DNA of 64,000 nucleotides from Crassaminicella thermophila (GCF_008152325.1 NZ_CP042243.1:1369026-1433025), one strand, 5' to 3'; counted from the stretch's first letter, positions 29,959 through 39,805 are shown. Program-made: numbers and translations. The notes: generated from the sequence alone by a model not told the origin.

Positions 29959-29987
29959 TTGTAAATTAAAACGATAAAAATTATAAT
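29959..29987 (+). promoter_or_regulatory. Sigma-A promoter of glyA
   Basis: TTGTAA (29959-29964), a 17-bp spacer, TATAAT (29982-29987), 55 bp before the glyA ATG. It is divergent from the exporter promoter, which uses the same two hexamers and spacing. Confidence 0.65.
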
Positions 29988-30041
29988 AAAAATAAGAAAG
30001 ATTTTGAAAAGGATGAATTAATTAGGAAGGGAGATAAAATA

Positions 30042-31274
30042 ATGAATTTTGACCATTTAAAAGGTATAGACATTGATATTTTTAATGCAATTCAAGATGA
30101 GATAGGAAGACAGGCAAGCAAAATTGAATTAATTGCATCTGAGAACTTTGTAAGTTATGCTGTGATGGAGGCAATGGGAAGCCAATTAACTAATAAATAT
30201 GCTGAAGGATATCCTTCTAAACGTTATTATGGTGGTTGTGAATATGTTGATATAGTAGAAGATTTGGCAATAGAGAGATTAAAGAAGCTATTTAGTGCAG
30301 AACATGTAAATGTTCAACCTCACTCAGGAGCTAATGCTAATATTGCAGTATATTTTACAGTACTTAATCCTGGAGATACTGTATTAGGGATGAATCTTTC
30401 ACATGGAGGACACTTAACACATGGAAGTCCTGTAAATATTTCAGGTAAATATTATAATTTTGTGGATTATGGTGTAGATAAGGAAACAGAGACTATTGAT
30501 TATGAAGAGATTCGTAGAATTGCTAAGGAAGTAAATCCAAAATTAATCGTTGCTGGTGCTAGTGCGTATCCAAGAATAATTGATTTTAAAAAATTTCGAG
30601 AAATAGCTGATGAAGTTGGTGCATATTTAATGGTAGATATGGCACATATTGCGGGATTAGTAGCAGCAGGATTTCATCCAAATCCATGTGAATATGCACA
30701 TTTTGTCACTACAACAACACATAAAACATTAAGAGGTCCTAGAGGTGGAGCAATTCTTTGTAAAAAGGAATTTGCAAAACAAATTGACAAGGCTATATTC
30801 CCAGGAACACAGGGGGGCCCACTTATGCATGTTATTGCAGCAAAAGCAGTTAGCTTTAAAGAAGCATTAACAGACGAATTTAAAGTATACCAACAACAAG
30901 TTATAAAAAATGCAAAAAAATTATCAGAGGAACTAATAAAAAGAGAATTTCGATTAGTTTCTGGAGGAACAGATAATCATCTAATATTAATTGACTTAAG
31001 AAATAAAAATATAACTGGAAAAGAAGCTGAACTATTACTAGACGAAGCTGGTGTAACTGTTAATAAAAATACTATTCCATTTGATCCACAAAGTCCTTTT
31101 ATAACAAGTGGAATTAGAATTGGTACACCAGCAGTAACAACTAGAGGAATGAAAGAAGAAGATATGATAGATATTGCAGAAATTATTAGAACTGTTATTG
31201 ATAATCCTAAGAAAATGCAGGATGCAAAAAAAATGGTGGAAAATTTATGTACTAAATTTCCATTATATAAATAA
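30042..31274 (+). CDS. glyA: Serine hydroxymethyltransferase
   Basis: PLP enzyme that interconverts serine and glycine with tetrahydrofolate. The 410-residue protein is full length. It shows [11 protein letters not shown], the [14 protein letters not shown] block, [25 protein letters not shown], and the PLP lysine Lys228 in [23 protein letters not shown] precedes the ATG. It is monocistronic, ended by a long hairpin. Confidence 0.97.
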   Translation: MNFDHLKGIDIDIFNAIQDEIGRQASKIELIASENFVSYAVMEAMGSQLTNKYAEGYPSKRYYGGCEYVDIVEDLAIERLKKLFSAEHVNVQPHSGANANIAVYFTVLNPGDTVLGMNLSHGGHLTHGSPVNISGKYYNFVDYGVDKETETIDYEEIRRIAKEVNPKLIVAGASAYPRIIDFKKFREIADEVGAYLMVDMAHIAGLVAAGFHPNPCEYAHFVTTTTHKTLRGPRGGAILCKKEFAKQIDKAIFPGTQGGPLMHVIAAKAVSFKEALTDEFKVYQQQVIKNAKKLSEELIKREFRLVSGGTDNHLILIDLRNKNITGKEAELLLDEAGVTVNKNTIPFDPQSPFITSGIRIGTPAVTTRGMKEEDMIDIAEIIRTVIDNPKKMQDAKKMVENLCTKFPLYK

Positions 31275-31302
31275 AACATGACGTTATGTCATGTTTTATT
31301 TA
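31268..31302 (+). terminator. Terminator after glyA
   Basis: A 15-bp perfect stem, 31268-31282 pairing with 31288-31302 (core AAAACATGAC), overlapping the stop codon. Confidence 0.8.
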
Positions 31303-31333
31303 TAGAGGTTTAAAAGATGAAAGGAAGTGTTTT

Positions 31334-32728
31334 ATGGATGTTTATGTTCATGAAATATTAAAAATTATTTTAGAATATGTTGATGAAGGTATACATGCAA
31401 TAGATAATAAAGGAAAAACAATTCTATATAATCGTGCAATGGCAGAATTAGAAGGTATGGATAAGGATGATGTTTTGGATAAACAGCTTTTAGATGTTTT
31501 TCCTACGCTAAATAAAAATAATAGTACATTATTACGCATATTAAGGACGAATGAAAAAATAATAAATCATCCTCAAACTTATTTAAATAACAAGAATAAA
31601 GAAATTACTACAATTAACACAACGATACCTATTTTTTTTAATAATAAGAAAGTAGGAGCCTTAGAGATTGCAAAAGATATTACTAAAATTAAGCAATTAT
31701 CAGATCAAAATATGTCTCTTCAGCTTCAATTATCACAACCAGAGAGTCAAAAAATATTTCTTAAAAAATTCACATTTTCAAGTATTATTGGAAATAATAA
31801 AAATTTCTTAAATGCTATCAATTACGCAAAAAAAGCTTCAAAATTTTCATCGAGTGTTTTCATATATGGAGAGACTGGTACAGGAAAAGAATTAGTTGCT
31901 CAAAGTATACACAATGCAAGTCAAAGAGCGAATAAACCATTTCTTGCTCAAAACTGTGCAGCAATTCCAGAAACTTTGTTAGAGGGAATTCTTTTTGGAA
32001 CTGTCAAGGGTAGCTTTACAGGTGCGATTGATAGACCTGGATTATTTGAACAGGCTAATAACGGTACAATTTTTTTAGATGAAATTAATTCAATGGGGTT
32101 ACAGTTGCAGTCAAAATTATTAAGGGTATTACAGGAGGGTACTGTAAGACGAGTAGGAGGGATAAAAGATATTCCAATAGATGTAAGAGTCATTGCTAGC
32201 AGTAATGAAGAACCTTATGAGGCAATTGAAAAAGGTAATTTAAGGAAGGATTTATTTTATAGGATTAATGTCATTCCTATTAATTTACCCCCTTTAAGAG
32301 AAAGAAAAGATGATATTGAACTCTTAACCAAACATTTTGTAGATAAATATAATAAAAAACTAAATAAAAAAATAAGAGAGATTGATTTTTACATTTTAGA
32401 TGCTTTTAAAAATTATAAATGGCCTGGTAATGTGAGAGAATTAGAAAATGTTATAGAAGGTGCAATGAATATTGTTGAAAATGATACTATATTAAGAAGA
32501 GAACATTTTTCGCCTCAAGCTAATGCAAAAATTTTTGCATTAGCTCATGAGCGAGATTATGAATTAAAGAATAATTTACCAGATACACTTGCAGATATCG
32601 AAAAAAATATTATTCAAAAAGTATTAAAATCTTGTAATCATAATATCTCAAAAGCTGCATTTCTATTAGGTATAAAGAGACAGACATTGCAACATAAATT
32701 AAAAAAATATAATATAGTTCAAAAATGA
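31334..32728 (+). CDS. Sigma-54-dependent PAS/AAA+ activator of the ornithine genes
   Basis: Transcription activator of 464 residues. ATG 31334 follows AAGGAAGTG. The N-terminal PAS domain (about residues 10-115, with [20 protein letters not shown]) probably binds the signal. The AAA+ domain has Walker A GETGTGKE (179-186) and the sigma-54-contacting loop GSFTGA (226-231, usually GAFTGA). It also has Walker [10 protein letters not shown] and the R-finger region [22 protein letters not shown] Fis-type helix-turn-helix is at the end ([19 protein letters not shown]). It is immediately upstream of a -24/-12 promoter for the ornithine cluster, so it most likely switches that cluster on. rpoN is not in the window. 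Confidence 0.93.
   Translation: MDVYVHEILKIILEYVDEGIHAIDNKGKTILYNRAMAELEGMDKDDVLDKQLLDVFPTLNKNNSTLLRILRTNEKIINHPQTYLNNKNKEITTINTTIPIFFNNKKVGALEIAKDITKIKQLSDQNMSLQLQLSQPESQKIFLKKFTFSSIIGNNKNFLNAINYAKKASKFSSSVFIYGETGTGKELVAQSIHNASQRANKPFLAQNCAAIPETLLEGILFGTVKGSFTGAIDRPGLFEQANNGTIFLDEINSMGLQLQSKLLRVLQEGTVRRVGGIKDIPIDVRVIASSNEEPYEAIEKGNLRKDLFYRINVIPINLPPLRERKDDIELLTKHFVDKYNKKLNKKIREIDFYILDAFKNYKWPGNVRELENVIEGAMNIVENDTILRREHFSPQANAKIFALAHERDYELKNNLPDTLADIEKNIIQKVLKSCNHNISKAAFLLGIKRQTLQHKLKKYNIVQK
32521..32542 (+). promoter_or_regulatory. 22-bp perfect palindrome, candidate activator site inside the regulator gene
   Basis: The half TAATGCAAAAA is followed directly by its exact reverse complement. 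It lies in the linker codons of the activator gene, about 350 bp before the -24/-12 promoter, a normal distance for an enhancer-like site. The same TGCAAA/TTTGCA halves recur at 32732-32770. Confidence 0.5.
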
Positions 32729-32780
32729 AACTGCAAAAATATTTGCATATACTCGCAAATATTTTTGCAGTTTTATTTTT
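32728..32780 (+). terminator. Terminator of the activator gene, possibly doubling as activator site
   Basis: A 19-bp perfect stem, 32728-32746 pairing with 32755-32773, with an 8-nt loop and tail ATTTTTAT. Each arm contains TGCAAAAAT or its complement, resembling the palindrome at 32521, so the DNA may also bind the activator dimer. Confidence 0.8.
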
Positions 32781-32889
32781 ATAGAAATAAAAGATATATA
32801 AAAACAATAGAATAGATGTATAAATATGCAGAATATACAAAAAAGTGACAATAAATGCAAAAAAACTGTGATAAATAAAGACTGAAAGA

Positions 32890-32905
32890 TGGCATAAAAA
32901 TTGCT
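32890..32905 (+). promoter_or_regulatory. Sigma-54 (-24/-12) promoter of the ornithine cluster
   Basis: TGGCATAAAAATTGCT matches the sigma-54 consensus (TGGCAy...TTGCw) with the required spacing between GG (32891-32892) and GC (32903-32904). The start would be near 32916, giving a leader of about 37 nt before ord. Confidence 0.9.
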
Positions 32906-32952
32906 TTAATAAATAATGAAAAAAATAAAAATTATTTTGGAGGTGTAATAAT

Positions 32953-33996
32953 ATGGAAAATGTAAAGGTTATTATTTATGGTTTAGGTGCAATGGGTAGA
33001 GGAATGGCAGAAATGTTATTAAAGAAAAAAGGTGTTGAAATTGTAGGTGTAGTAGGTAGAGGAAAAATGCTAGGTACTAGTATGTATGATTATCTTTCTG
33101 TAGAGAGAGGAGACAGACCGGATGTAATAATTAGTACATATGATAAAGTAATCACTGAAAAAGCTGCTGATGTAGTTTTATTATGCACTGATTCTTTTAC
33201 AAAAAATGCATTTGAAAAAATTAAGTATTGTTTAGAAAATAAAATAAATGTAATATCTAGTGCTGAGGAAATGTCATATCCAAAAGCACAAGAACCAGAA
33301 CTTGCAAAAGAAATAGATAAAATAGCAAAAGAAAATGGTGTTACTGTATTAGGAACAGGAATTAATCCAGGATTAATGATGGATTTATTGGTTGTTCTCT
33401 TAACTGGAGCTTGTGAAGAAGTAGAGCATATTACAGCTAGAAGAGTTAATAGTTTATCACCGTTTGGTCCAGCTGTAATGGAGGAGCAAGGAATAGGTTT
33501 AACTGTAGATGCATTTAAAAAAGGTATTGAAGAAGGTACATTAGCTGGACATGTAGGTTTTTGCGAATCAGTAAATATGATTGCGGATGCGATTGGTTGG
33601 AAATTAAGTGATAAGGTGAAGCAGACAATGGAACCAATTGTTACAAATGTATATAGAAAATCTCCTTATGCAGAAGTACAACCTGGGGATGTTGCTGGAT
33701 GTGCTATGAAAGGATACGGATATGTTGATGGTAAGCTAAAAATAGAAATGGATCATCCACAACAAATAGAACCAGAACTAGAAGGGGTTCATACAGGTGA
33801 TTATATTATTATTAAAGGAAGACCAAATATTAATATGTCTATAAACCCTGAAGTGCCTGGTGGAATAGGAACAATTGCTATGTGTGTAAATATGATTCCT
33901 CATGTTATTAATGCAAGAGCGGGTCTAAAGACTATGTTAGATTTACCTGTACCAAGAGCTATTATGGGAGATATGAGAGAGTTAATAGAAAGGTAG
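32953..33996 (+). CDS. ord: 2,4-Diaminopentanoate dehydrogenase
   Basis: Oxidatively deaminates (2R,4S)-2,4-diaminopentanoate to 2-amino-4-oxopentanoate with NAD(P), the third step of Stickland-type ornithine oxidation. The 347-residue protein belongs to the dihydrodipicolinate-reductase-like group. The N-terminal Rossmann motif is GLGAMGRGMAEMLLKK; GTGINPGLMMDLL and GVHTGDYIIIKGRP are conserved in the family. Length and position at the head of the ort/ora cluster match C. sticklandii. It is the first gene behind the sigma-54 promoter, with TGGAGGTG before the ATG. Confidence 0.93.
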   Translation: MENVKVIIYGLGAMGRGMAEMLLKKKGVEIVGVVGRGKMLGTSMYDYLSVERGDRPDVIISTYDKVITEKAADVVLLCTDSFTKNAFEKIKYCLENKINVISSAEEMSYPKAQEPELAKEIDKIAKENGVTVLGTGINPGLMMDLLVVLLTGACEEVEHITARRVNSLSPFGPAVMEEQGIGLTVDAFKKGIEEGTLAGHVGFCESVNMIADAIGWKLSDKVKQTMEPIVTNVYRKSPYAEVQPGDVAGCAMKGYGYVDGKLKIEMDHPQQIEPELEGVHTGDYIIIKGRPNINMSINPEVPGGIGTIAMCVNMIPHVINARAGLKTMLDLPVPRAIMGDMRELIER

Positions 33997-34005
33997 GGTA
34001 TAAAA

Positions 34006-34314
34006 ATGAAAGCGAGTAAGGGAGACTGGGTATTAATTCATAATATTGTTTTATGTTCTAACGAAAGAGCACCACAAGTGCCTGATGATACAAAAAAAGT
34101 TCCTCTTGAATCATGGGTAAAAGGTTTTTTACAGCATGATGCAGAAGTTGGAGAGGAAGTGCAAGTGAGAACGATTACAGGAAGATTAGAAAAAGGAAAA
34201 CTAATAGATGTAAATCCAACCTATAAGCATAATTATGGAAATTTTGTACCAGAGCTTCTTCAAATAGGAATAAAACTTAGAAAAATCCTATATGGAGGTG
34301 AAGCAAATGAATAG
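34006..34314 (+). CDS. ortA: 2-Amino-4-oxopentanoate thiolase, small subunit
   Basis: A 102-residue subunit of the enzyme that splits 2-amino-4-oxopentanoate with CoA into acetyl-CoA and alanine. It shows the family start KASKGDWVLIHNIVLCSNERAPQ (read as two pieces) and ends near VPELLQIGIKLRKILYGGE. It starts 9 bp after ord and overlaps the start of ortB by 8 bp, which indicates coupled translation of the two subunits. Confidence 0.92.
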   Translation: MKASKGDWVLIHNIVLCSNERAPQVPDDTKKVPLESWVKGFLQHDAEVGEEVQVRTITGRLEKGKLIDVNPTYKHNYGNFVPELLQIGIKLRKILYGGEANE

Positions 34315-35731
34315 AGATGTAAGTTACGCAGGGATAATGTCAAGACGTAACGAAATAATGAAAAAAGCTATAGGAATAGATTATAAAGCATTTGAATCAG
34401 GTTCTATTGCTTTTGATTACGAAAAAATGATGAGAGAAACGGGATATACGCTTGAAGAAATGCAGAAAATTCAAGGAAATGCAGGGGTTGGAAATACACC
34501 TCTTTTAGAATTGAAAAATCTAACAAAACTATCTAGAGAAATAGCACCGAAGGGAAAAGGTGCTAGAATTTTCATAAAAGATGAAGCTGCTAATCCTTCA
34601 GGAAGTTTTAAGGCTAGAAGAGCAGCAAATGCAGTTTATCATGCAAAAAGACTAGGATATAAGGGAGTTATTGCAGCTACTAGTGGAAATTATGGTGCTG
34701 CTGTAGCAAGTCAAGCAGCAATAAATGGGCTTAAATGTATTATTGTACAGGAATGTTATGACAGTAAAGGTATGGGGCAGCCAGAAATTATTGAGAAAGC
34801 TAGAAAATGTGAGGCCTATGGTGCAGAAGTTGTGCAGCTTACTGTTGGACCAGAATTATTCTATACATTTCTAAAGTTATTGGAAGAAACAGGATATTTT
34901 AATGCTTCATTATATTCACCTTTTGGTATAGCAGGTGTTGAAACTCTTGGTTATGAAATAGCAATGCAATTTAGAGAAAAAGAAGGTAGAGACCCAGATG
35001 TAGTTGTATGTACAAATGCAGGTGGGGGAAATTTAACAGGAACAGCTCGTGGTTTAATAAAAGCAGGTGCAGATGGAGTAGAAGTAGTTGGAGCAAGCGT
35101 AAACTTAAAAGGATTACATATGGCTAGTGATATGCAATTTAATAAAAAATCTTTTACAACAGGACATACAGGATTTGGAATCCCTTTTGCTACATGGCCT
35201 GATAGATCAGATGTGCCAAGATCAGCAGCACGTCCACTAAGATATATAGATAGATATGTTACTATTACACAAGGAGAAGTATTTTATATGACAGAAGCTC
35301 TTGCACAAATTGAAGGATTAGAAAGAGGACCAGCAGGGAATACATCTTTAGCTGCTGCATTTAGTATTGCACAAGAGCTAGATGAAAACCAAATTATTGT
35401 TGTGCAGGAAACGGAATATACAGGAGCAGGTAAACATATTCAGCCTCAATTATCTTTTGCAAAAGATAATGGAATACATATAAGATTTGGCAATCCAAAT
35501 GAAGAGGTTCCAGGAGAAAATATTATATTGCCAGAACATCCCAAATTGATAAAAGCTAAAGATTTAGATTTAGATAAGCTAAAGAGATCATACATTCATC
35601 ATTGTGTTGAAATATATGAAAAAAAAGAAATTAGTTTAGAGGATTTAGAATTTTTAGTGCAAGATACAAAATCTAGCGTTGAATTTGTAAAAAAAGCTTT
35701 AAGTGAAAAAGACGTTATAGTTCTAGAATAA
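34307..35731 (+). CDS. ortB: 2-Amino-4-oxopentanoate thiolase, PLP subunit
   Basis: Catalytic PLP-dependent subunit of 474 residues, resembling threonine synthase/tryptophan synthase beta (fold type II). PLP lysine Lys102 is in NPSGSFKARRAAN. The glycine-rich phosphate loop is CTNAGGGNLTGTARG, and GNTPLLELKNL precedes it. ATG 34307, 8 bp after GGAGG, is preferred over an earlier in-frame start at 34292. The preceding gene is the small subunit. The next gene is 83 bp away; the gap has a weak AGTAAG/CTTACT hairpin. Confidence 0.93.
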   Translation: MNRDVSYAGIMSRRNEIMKKAIGIDYKAFESGSIAFDYEKMMRETGYTLEEMQKIQGNAGVGNTPLLELKNLTKLSREIAPKGKGARIFIKDEAANPSGSFKARRAANAVYHAKRLGYKGVIAATSGNYGAAVASQAAINGLKCIIVQECYDSKGMGQPEIIEKARKCEAYGAEVVQLTVGPELFYTFLKLLEETGYFNASLYSPFGIAGVETLGYEIAMQFREKEGRDPDVVVCTNAGGGNLTGTARGLIKAGADGVEVVGASVNLKGLHMASDMQFNKKSFTTGHTGFGIPFATWPDRSDVPRSAARPLRYIDRYVTITQGEVFYMTEALAQIEGLERGPAGNTSLAAAFSIAQELDENQIIVVQETEYTGAGKHIQPQLSFAKDNGIHIRFGNPNEEVPGENIILPEHPKLIKAKDLDLDKLKRSYIHHCVEIYEKKEISLEDLEFLVQDTKSSVEFVKKALSEKDVIVLE

Positions 35732-35814
35732 ATAAAGGAGTAAGAGTAAATGTAAAGTAAGTTATCAATTTTGCTTACTAATTCTGTTAATTAAATAAGA
35801 ATGGGGGAGAAATT

Positions 35815-36195
35815 TTGAAAGCATATTTAAAGAGAGAAGATGATTTTCAAGCTAGAAGAAAGCATCTAGCAAATCTTTCTGATGAAGAATTAAAGAAACG
35901 GTTTTGGGAGTTAGCAGAAAAAGCTGTAGATCCTTTACTAGAGCTTGCTAGAACACACACTTCACCATCAATAGAGCGTTCAGTGCTTTTGAGAATGGGA
36001 TTTTCAAGTTTGGAAGCAAAGCCATTAGTTGAAGGAGCAATTGCTAGAGGACTAATAGGAAAAGGTGTAGGACATATTGTATATAGAATTGCTAAAGAGA
36101 AAAATATCCCTCTTAGACAGGCAGGTCTTGAAATGATTGAAGGAAAGCATTGGGACGATGCTGTAGCAATCTTTAGAGGAGGGATTGAGGAATGA
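35815..36195 (+). CDS. oraS: D-Ornithine 4,5-aminomutase small subunit
   Basis: A 126-residue subunit of the B12- and PLP-dependent aminomutase that moves the terminal amino group of D-ornithine to C4. It starts with TTG behind GGGGGAGA. Family features include EDDFQARRKHLANLSDEELK, the ARTHTSPSIERSVLLRMGFS segment, and the end EGKHWDDAVAIFRGGI. Its stop overlaps the oraE start by 4 bp (ATGA), coupling the two subunits. Confidence 0.93.
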   Translation: MKAYLKREDDFQARRKHLANLSDEELKKRFWELAEKAVDPLLELARTHTSPSIERSVLLRMGFSSLEAKPLVEGAIARGLIGKGVGHIVYRIAKEKNIPLRQAGLEMIEGKHWDDAVAIFRGGIEE

Positions 36196-38408
36196 AAAAA
36201 TTGGATATCAATAAAAAATTAGACGTTAGAGAGATTTTAGATGATTTAGAGAACTATAGACCAAAGAGAAGAGGATGGACTTGGAGAGAAAAGATAGATA
36301 ATCTTCAAATTGGACCACATACATATAATGATTGTTCAAAACCTTTAAAGAATTCTATTGGAATTCCTGCTGCTGTACAATACTTTGATAATTTAGATCC
36401 CCAGCCAAAGGAGACTATTACTACAGAAATTGCTTCAGGTAGATTTGAAGATGATATTAGAAGAATGAGAATGGCTGCATGGCATGGTGCAGATCATATG
36501 ATGGTAATTAGAACTGCTGGTCAATCTCACTTTGATGGTCTTATAGAAGGAACACCACAGGGGATAGGGGGTATTCCTGTTACAAGAAAACAAATTAGGG
36601 CACAAAGAAAAGCTATAGATTTAATAGAAGAAGAGGTAGGAAGACCAATAAATTATCATTCATATGTTAGTGGTGTTGCAGGACCTGAAGTAGCAGTTAT
36701 GTTTGCAGAAGAAGGAGTAAATGGTGCTCATCAAGACCCTCAATATAATGTTCTTTATAGAAATATTAACATGATTAGATCTTTTGTAGATGCAGCAGAA
36801 TCTAAAAAAGTAATGGCATGGGCAGATATAGCTCAAATTGATGGTGCGCATAATGCTAATGCAACTGCAAGGGATGCTTGGAAAGTCATGCCTGAATTAA
36901 TTGTCCAACATGCAATAAATGCGATTTTTTCTTATAAAGCTGGTATGAAGAAAGAAAATATCTGTCTTTCAACAGTGCCACCTTCAGCTTCTCCTGTACC
37001 TTGTATGAAATATGATCTTCCATATGCTGTAGCATTAAGAGATTTTTTATCTGAATATAAGATGAGAGCACAACAAAACACAAAATATATAACTTCTTCA
37101 TCAAGGGAAGCTACTGTGACTCATGTTATGAATATGATGATTTCTAAGCTTACAAGGGCTGATATTCAGTCAACAATTACACCTGATGAAGGAAGAAATG
37201 TTCCATGGCATATGTATAATATAGAAGCTTGTGATACAGCAAAGCAAACACTTGTAGGATTAGATGGTTTAATGGATATGGTAGAAATTAAGAAGGATGG
37301 ATATTTACCTAAAAAAGTTAGAGAATTAAAAGAAAGAGCAGTATTGTTTTTAGAAGAACTTATTGAAGTTGGTGGATATTTTGAAGCAGTAGAAAAAGGG
37401 TTTTTTGTTGATTCAGGTATGTATCCAGAAAGAAATGGTGATGGCATAGGAAGAAAAATTAATGGTGGGATAGGTGCAGGAACAGTTTTTGAAAGAGATG
37501 AAGACTATATGGCACCTGTAACAGCTCATTTTGGTTATAATAATGTTGCCCAGTATGATCCTGATGCGATAGATAATCCATCAAGCTTAATAGGTGGTTG
37601 TACTTTTGAAAAACCAGAAAAAATAGTTTATATTGATGAATTAGATGAAAATGATAATGTATATATTCGGTTAGATGAAACTGAAAAGTATAGAAATTCT
37701 AATCTTATTAAACCAGAAGTAGAATGGCTAGCTGATGGAACTGTTCAAGTTGAGCTATTTCTCCCAACAAGTAAGAGAATTGCAGAATTTGCTGCATTAG
37801 AATTTGCTAAGAAAATGAATCTTTCAGACCCTGAGGTTATACATTCTGAGGTTATGCATCCATCGGAGGGAACAAGAATACAATTAAAAGGGAAACTTGA
37901 TTTTGATGTTGATATTACTAAATTAGATATTCCTCCAGAAGCTGAAGTGCTTAGTGATGAAGAACTGTGGGCTGAGATTGAAAGAAAACCTATGAAGGTT
38001 GTAGCTGCAACTGTTGGAGAAGATGAACACTCTGTTGGACTTCGTGAAGTTATTGATATTAAACATGGAGGTATAGAAAAATGGGGTATAGAAGTTGAGT
38101 ACCTTGGAACTTCCTGTCCTGTAGAAAAACTTGTAGATGCAGCTATCGAACTTAATGCTGATGCGATTTTAGCATCTACAATTATTAGTCATGATGATAT
38201 TCACTATAAAAATATGAAAAGAATTCATGAATTGTGTGTAGAAAAAGGAATAAGGGATAAGATTATAATTGCTTGTGGGGGTACACAAGTTACACCTGAA
38301 ATAGCTGTAAAGCAAGGAGTAGATGCTGGATTTGGCAGAGGATCTAAAGGAATTCATGTGGCTACATTTCTTGTTAAAAAAAGAAAGGAAATGAACAATG
38401 AAAGTTGA
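36192..38408 (+). CDS. oraE: D-Ornithine 4,5-aminomutase large subunit
   Basis: Catalytic subunit of 738 residues. A TIM-barrel-like N-terminal part (for example ASGRFEDDIRRMRMAAWHGA, MAWADIAQIDGAHNANA) is followed by a C-terminal Rossmann domain for adenosylcobalamin. GEDEHSVGLREV carries His613, and IDIKHGGIEKWG carries Lys624. Their 11-residue spacing equals that which I recall for the axial His618 and PLP-binding Lys629 of the C. sticklandii enzyme. IIACGGTQVTPEIA and DAGFGRGSKGIHVA complete the B12 site. It overlaps oraS at its start and the next gene at its end. Confidence 0.96.
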   Translation: MKKLDINKKLDVREILDDLENYRPKRRGWTWREKIDNLQIGPHTYNDCSKPLKNSIGIPAAVQYFDNLDPQPKETITTEIASGRFEDDIRRMRMAAWHGADHMMVIRTAGQSHFDGLIEGTPQGIGGIPVTRKQIRAQRKAIDLIEEEVGRPINYHSYVSGVAGPEVAVMFAEEGVNGAHQDPQYNVLYRNINMIRSFVDAAESKKVMAWADIAQIDGAHNANATARDAWKVMPELIVQHAINAIFSYKAGMKKENICLSTVPPSASPVPCMKYDLPYAVALRDFLSEYKMRAQQNTKYITSSSREATVTHVMNMMISKLTRADIQSTITPDEGRNVPWHMYNIEACDTAKQTLVGLDGLMDMVEIKKDGYLPKKVRELKERAVLFLEELIEVGGYFEAVEKGFFVDSGMYPERNGDGIGRKINGGIGAGTVFERDEDYMAPVTAHFGYNNVAQYDPDAIDNPSSLIGGCTFEKPEKIVYIDELDENDNVYIRLDETEKYRNSNLIKPEVEWLADGTVQVELFLPTSKRIAEFAALEFAKKMNLSDPEVIHSEVMHPSEGTRIQLKGKLDFDVDITKLDIPPEAEVLSDEELWAEIERKPMKVVAATVGEDEHSVGLREVIDIKHGGIEKWGIEVEYLGTSCPVEKLVDAAIELNADAILASTIISHDDIHYKNMKRIHELCVEKGIRDKIIIACGGTQVTPEIAVKQGVDAGFGRGSKGIHVATFLVKKRKEMNNES

Positions 38409-39756
38409 TATTTTAGTTGCTGAGATTGGAAGTACAACTACAGTAATAAATGCTTTTTCAAATATTAATACTGATAATCCAAAATTTTTAGGGCAAGGGC
38501 AGGCTCCTACTACGGTATTAGAGGGAGATGTGAATGTTGGCTTACAAGGAGCGATAGAAGATTTAAAAAGAAATTTAGGAATAACTACATTATCCTATAA
38601 AGAAATGTTAGCAACAAGTAGTGCAGCAGGTGGACTTAAAATGACTGTTCATGGATTGGTTTATGATATGACAGCACGTGCTGCAAAAGAAGCTGCTTTA
38701 GGAGCAGGAGCTATTATTCATAAGGTTACTGGGGGAAAACTAAGAAGAACGGATATAAAGAAAATAAAAGAAATAAAACCCAATCTACTCCTTCTTGCGG
38801 GAGGAGTAGATTATGGGGAAAGAGACACAGCGCTTCATAATGCTGAGTTAATTGCTAATGCAGGAATTGATACGCCAATTATTTATGCTGGAAATATTGA
38901 AAATCAAGAAGAAATACGTGAGATATTTAAAGATAAGTCCAACAAGTTATATGTAGTAGATAATGTGTATCCTAAAATAGATCAATTAAATATCGAACCT
39001 ACTAGAAAAGTTATTCAACAAGCCTTTGAAGAACATATTATTCATGCCCCAGGAATGTCAAGAGTAAGACAATTAGTCACAGGACCAATTATTCCAACAC
39101 CAGGAGCAGTAATGGAAGCATCAAAGGTATTAAAAGAAGCTATTGGAGATTTAATTACTTTAGATGTAGGGGGAGCAACTACTGATCTTCATTCAGTTAC
39201 AGAAGGCAGTGAGGAAATTAATAGAATTCTTATTAGTCCTGAACCTATTGCAAAAAGGACGGTAGAAGGAGACTTAGGTGTCTATGTGAATGTGAAAAAT
39301 ATTGTTGAAAGAATAGGAAAAGATAAATTAGAAGAAGAAATGGGCTGCGATGTAGATGAATTACTGCAAGATCATAAACCAATACCAGATACACCAAGAC
39401 TAAAACGATTTGTTGAAATTCTTACAACGGAGGCCGTTTTAACTGCCGTATGTAGGCACGCAGGAAAACTTAGAAATCTATTTGGACCAACTGGCAAAAA
39501 AATATTTGCAGAAGGGAAAGACCTTACTAATGTAAAGTGGATTATAGGGACAGGAGGAGCATTGACAAGACTACCTAATAGAATAGAAATTTTAAAAAAA
39601 ATTGCGATTCAAAATAAAGGAGATTATCTATTGCCTAATAAAGAAGCAAAGATATTGATAGATAATCACTATATTATGGCATCATTAGGTGTGTTGTCAA
39701 AAAAATATCCAGAAACAGCTTTATATTTAATGAAGCAAAGCTTAGAAATAGAGTAA
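38398..39756 (+). CDS. GlmL/MutL-family protein of ornithine degradation (putative aminomutase reactivase)
   Basis: A 452-residue protein of the actin/Hsp70-like ATPase superfamily, related to GlmL/MutL. The phosphate-binding loops are EIGSTTTVINAF at the N-terminus and TLDVGGATTDLHSV in the middle; KWIIGTGGALTRLPNR lies near the C-terminus. It is encoded with B12 mutases in several amino-acid fermentation clusters and is presumed to exchange damaged cobalamin; this is inference from family and position. It overlaps oraE by 11 bp. Confidence 0.85.
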   Translation: MKVDILVAEIGSTTTVINAFSNINTDNPKFLGQGQAPTTVLEGDVNVGLQGAIEDLKRNLGITTLSYKEMLATSSAAGGLKMTVHGLVYDMTARAAKEAALGAGAIIHKVTGGKLRRTDIKKIKEIKPNLLLLAGGVDYGERDTALHNAELIANAGIDTPIIYAGNIENQEEIREIFKDKSNKLYVVDNVYPKIDQLNIEPTRKVIQQAFEEHIIHAPGMSRVRQLVTGPIIPTPGAVMEASKVLKEAIGDLITLDVGGATTDLHSVTEGSEEINRILISPEPIAKRTVEGDLGVYVNVKNIVERIGKDKLEEEMGCDVDELLQDHKPIPDTPRLKRFVEILTTEAVLTAVCRHAGKLRNLFGPTGKKIFAEGKDLTNVKWIIGTGGALTRLPNRIEILKKIAIQNKGDYLLPNKEAKILIDNHYIMASLGVLSKKYPETALYLMKQSLEIE

Positions 39757-39758
39757 TG

Positions 39759-39784
39759 ACAGCCGGGGGATATCCCGGCTGTTA
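39759..39784 (+). terminator. GC-rich hairpin between the GlmL-like gene and orr
   Basis: A 9-bp perfect stem, 39759-39767 (ACAGCCGGG) pairing with 39774-39782. It is unusually GC-rich for this genome and its T tail is poor (TTAATTTA). It may stabilise the upstream mRNA or reduce orr expression rather than end transcription. Confidence 0.55.
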
Positions 39785-39805
39785 ATTTAAGGGGAGGGAA
39801 AGAAT

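Noticed and set aside
29833-30041. Glycine or other riboswitch upstream of glyA
   Set aside because: The leader from the glyA promoter is only about 50 nt and lacks any aptamer-like conserved core.
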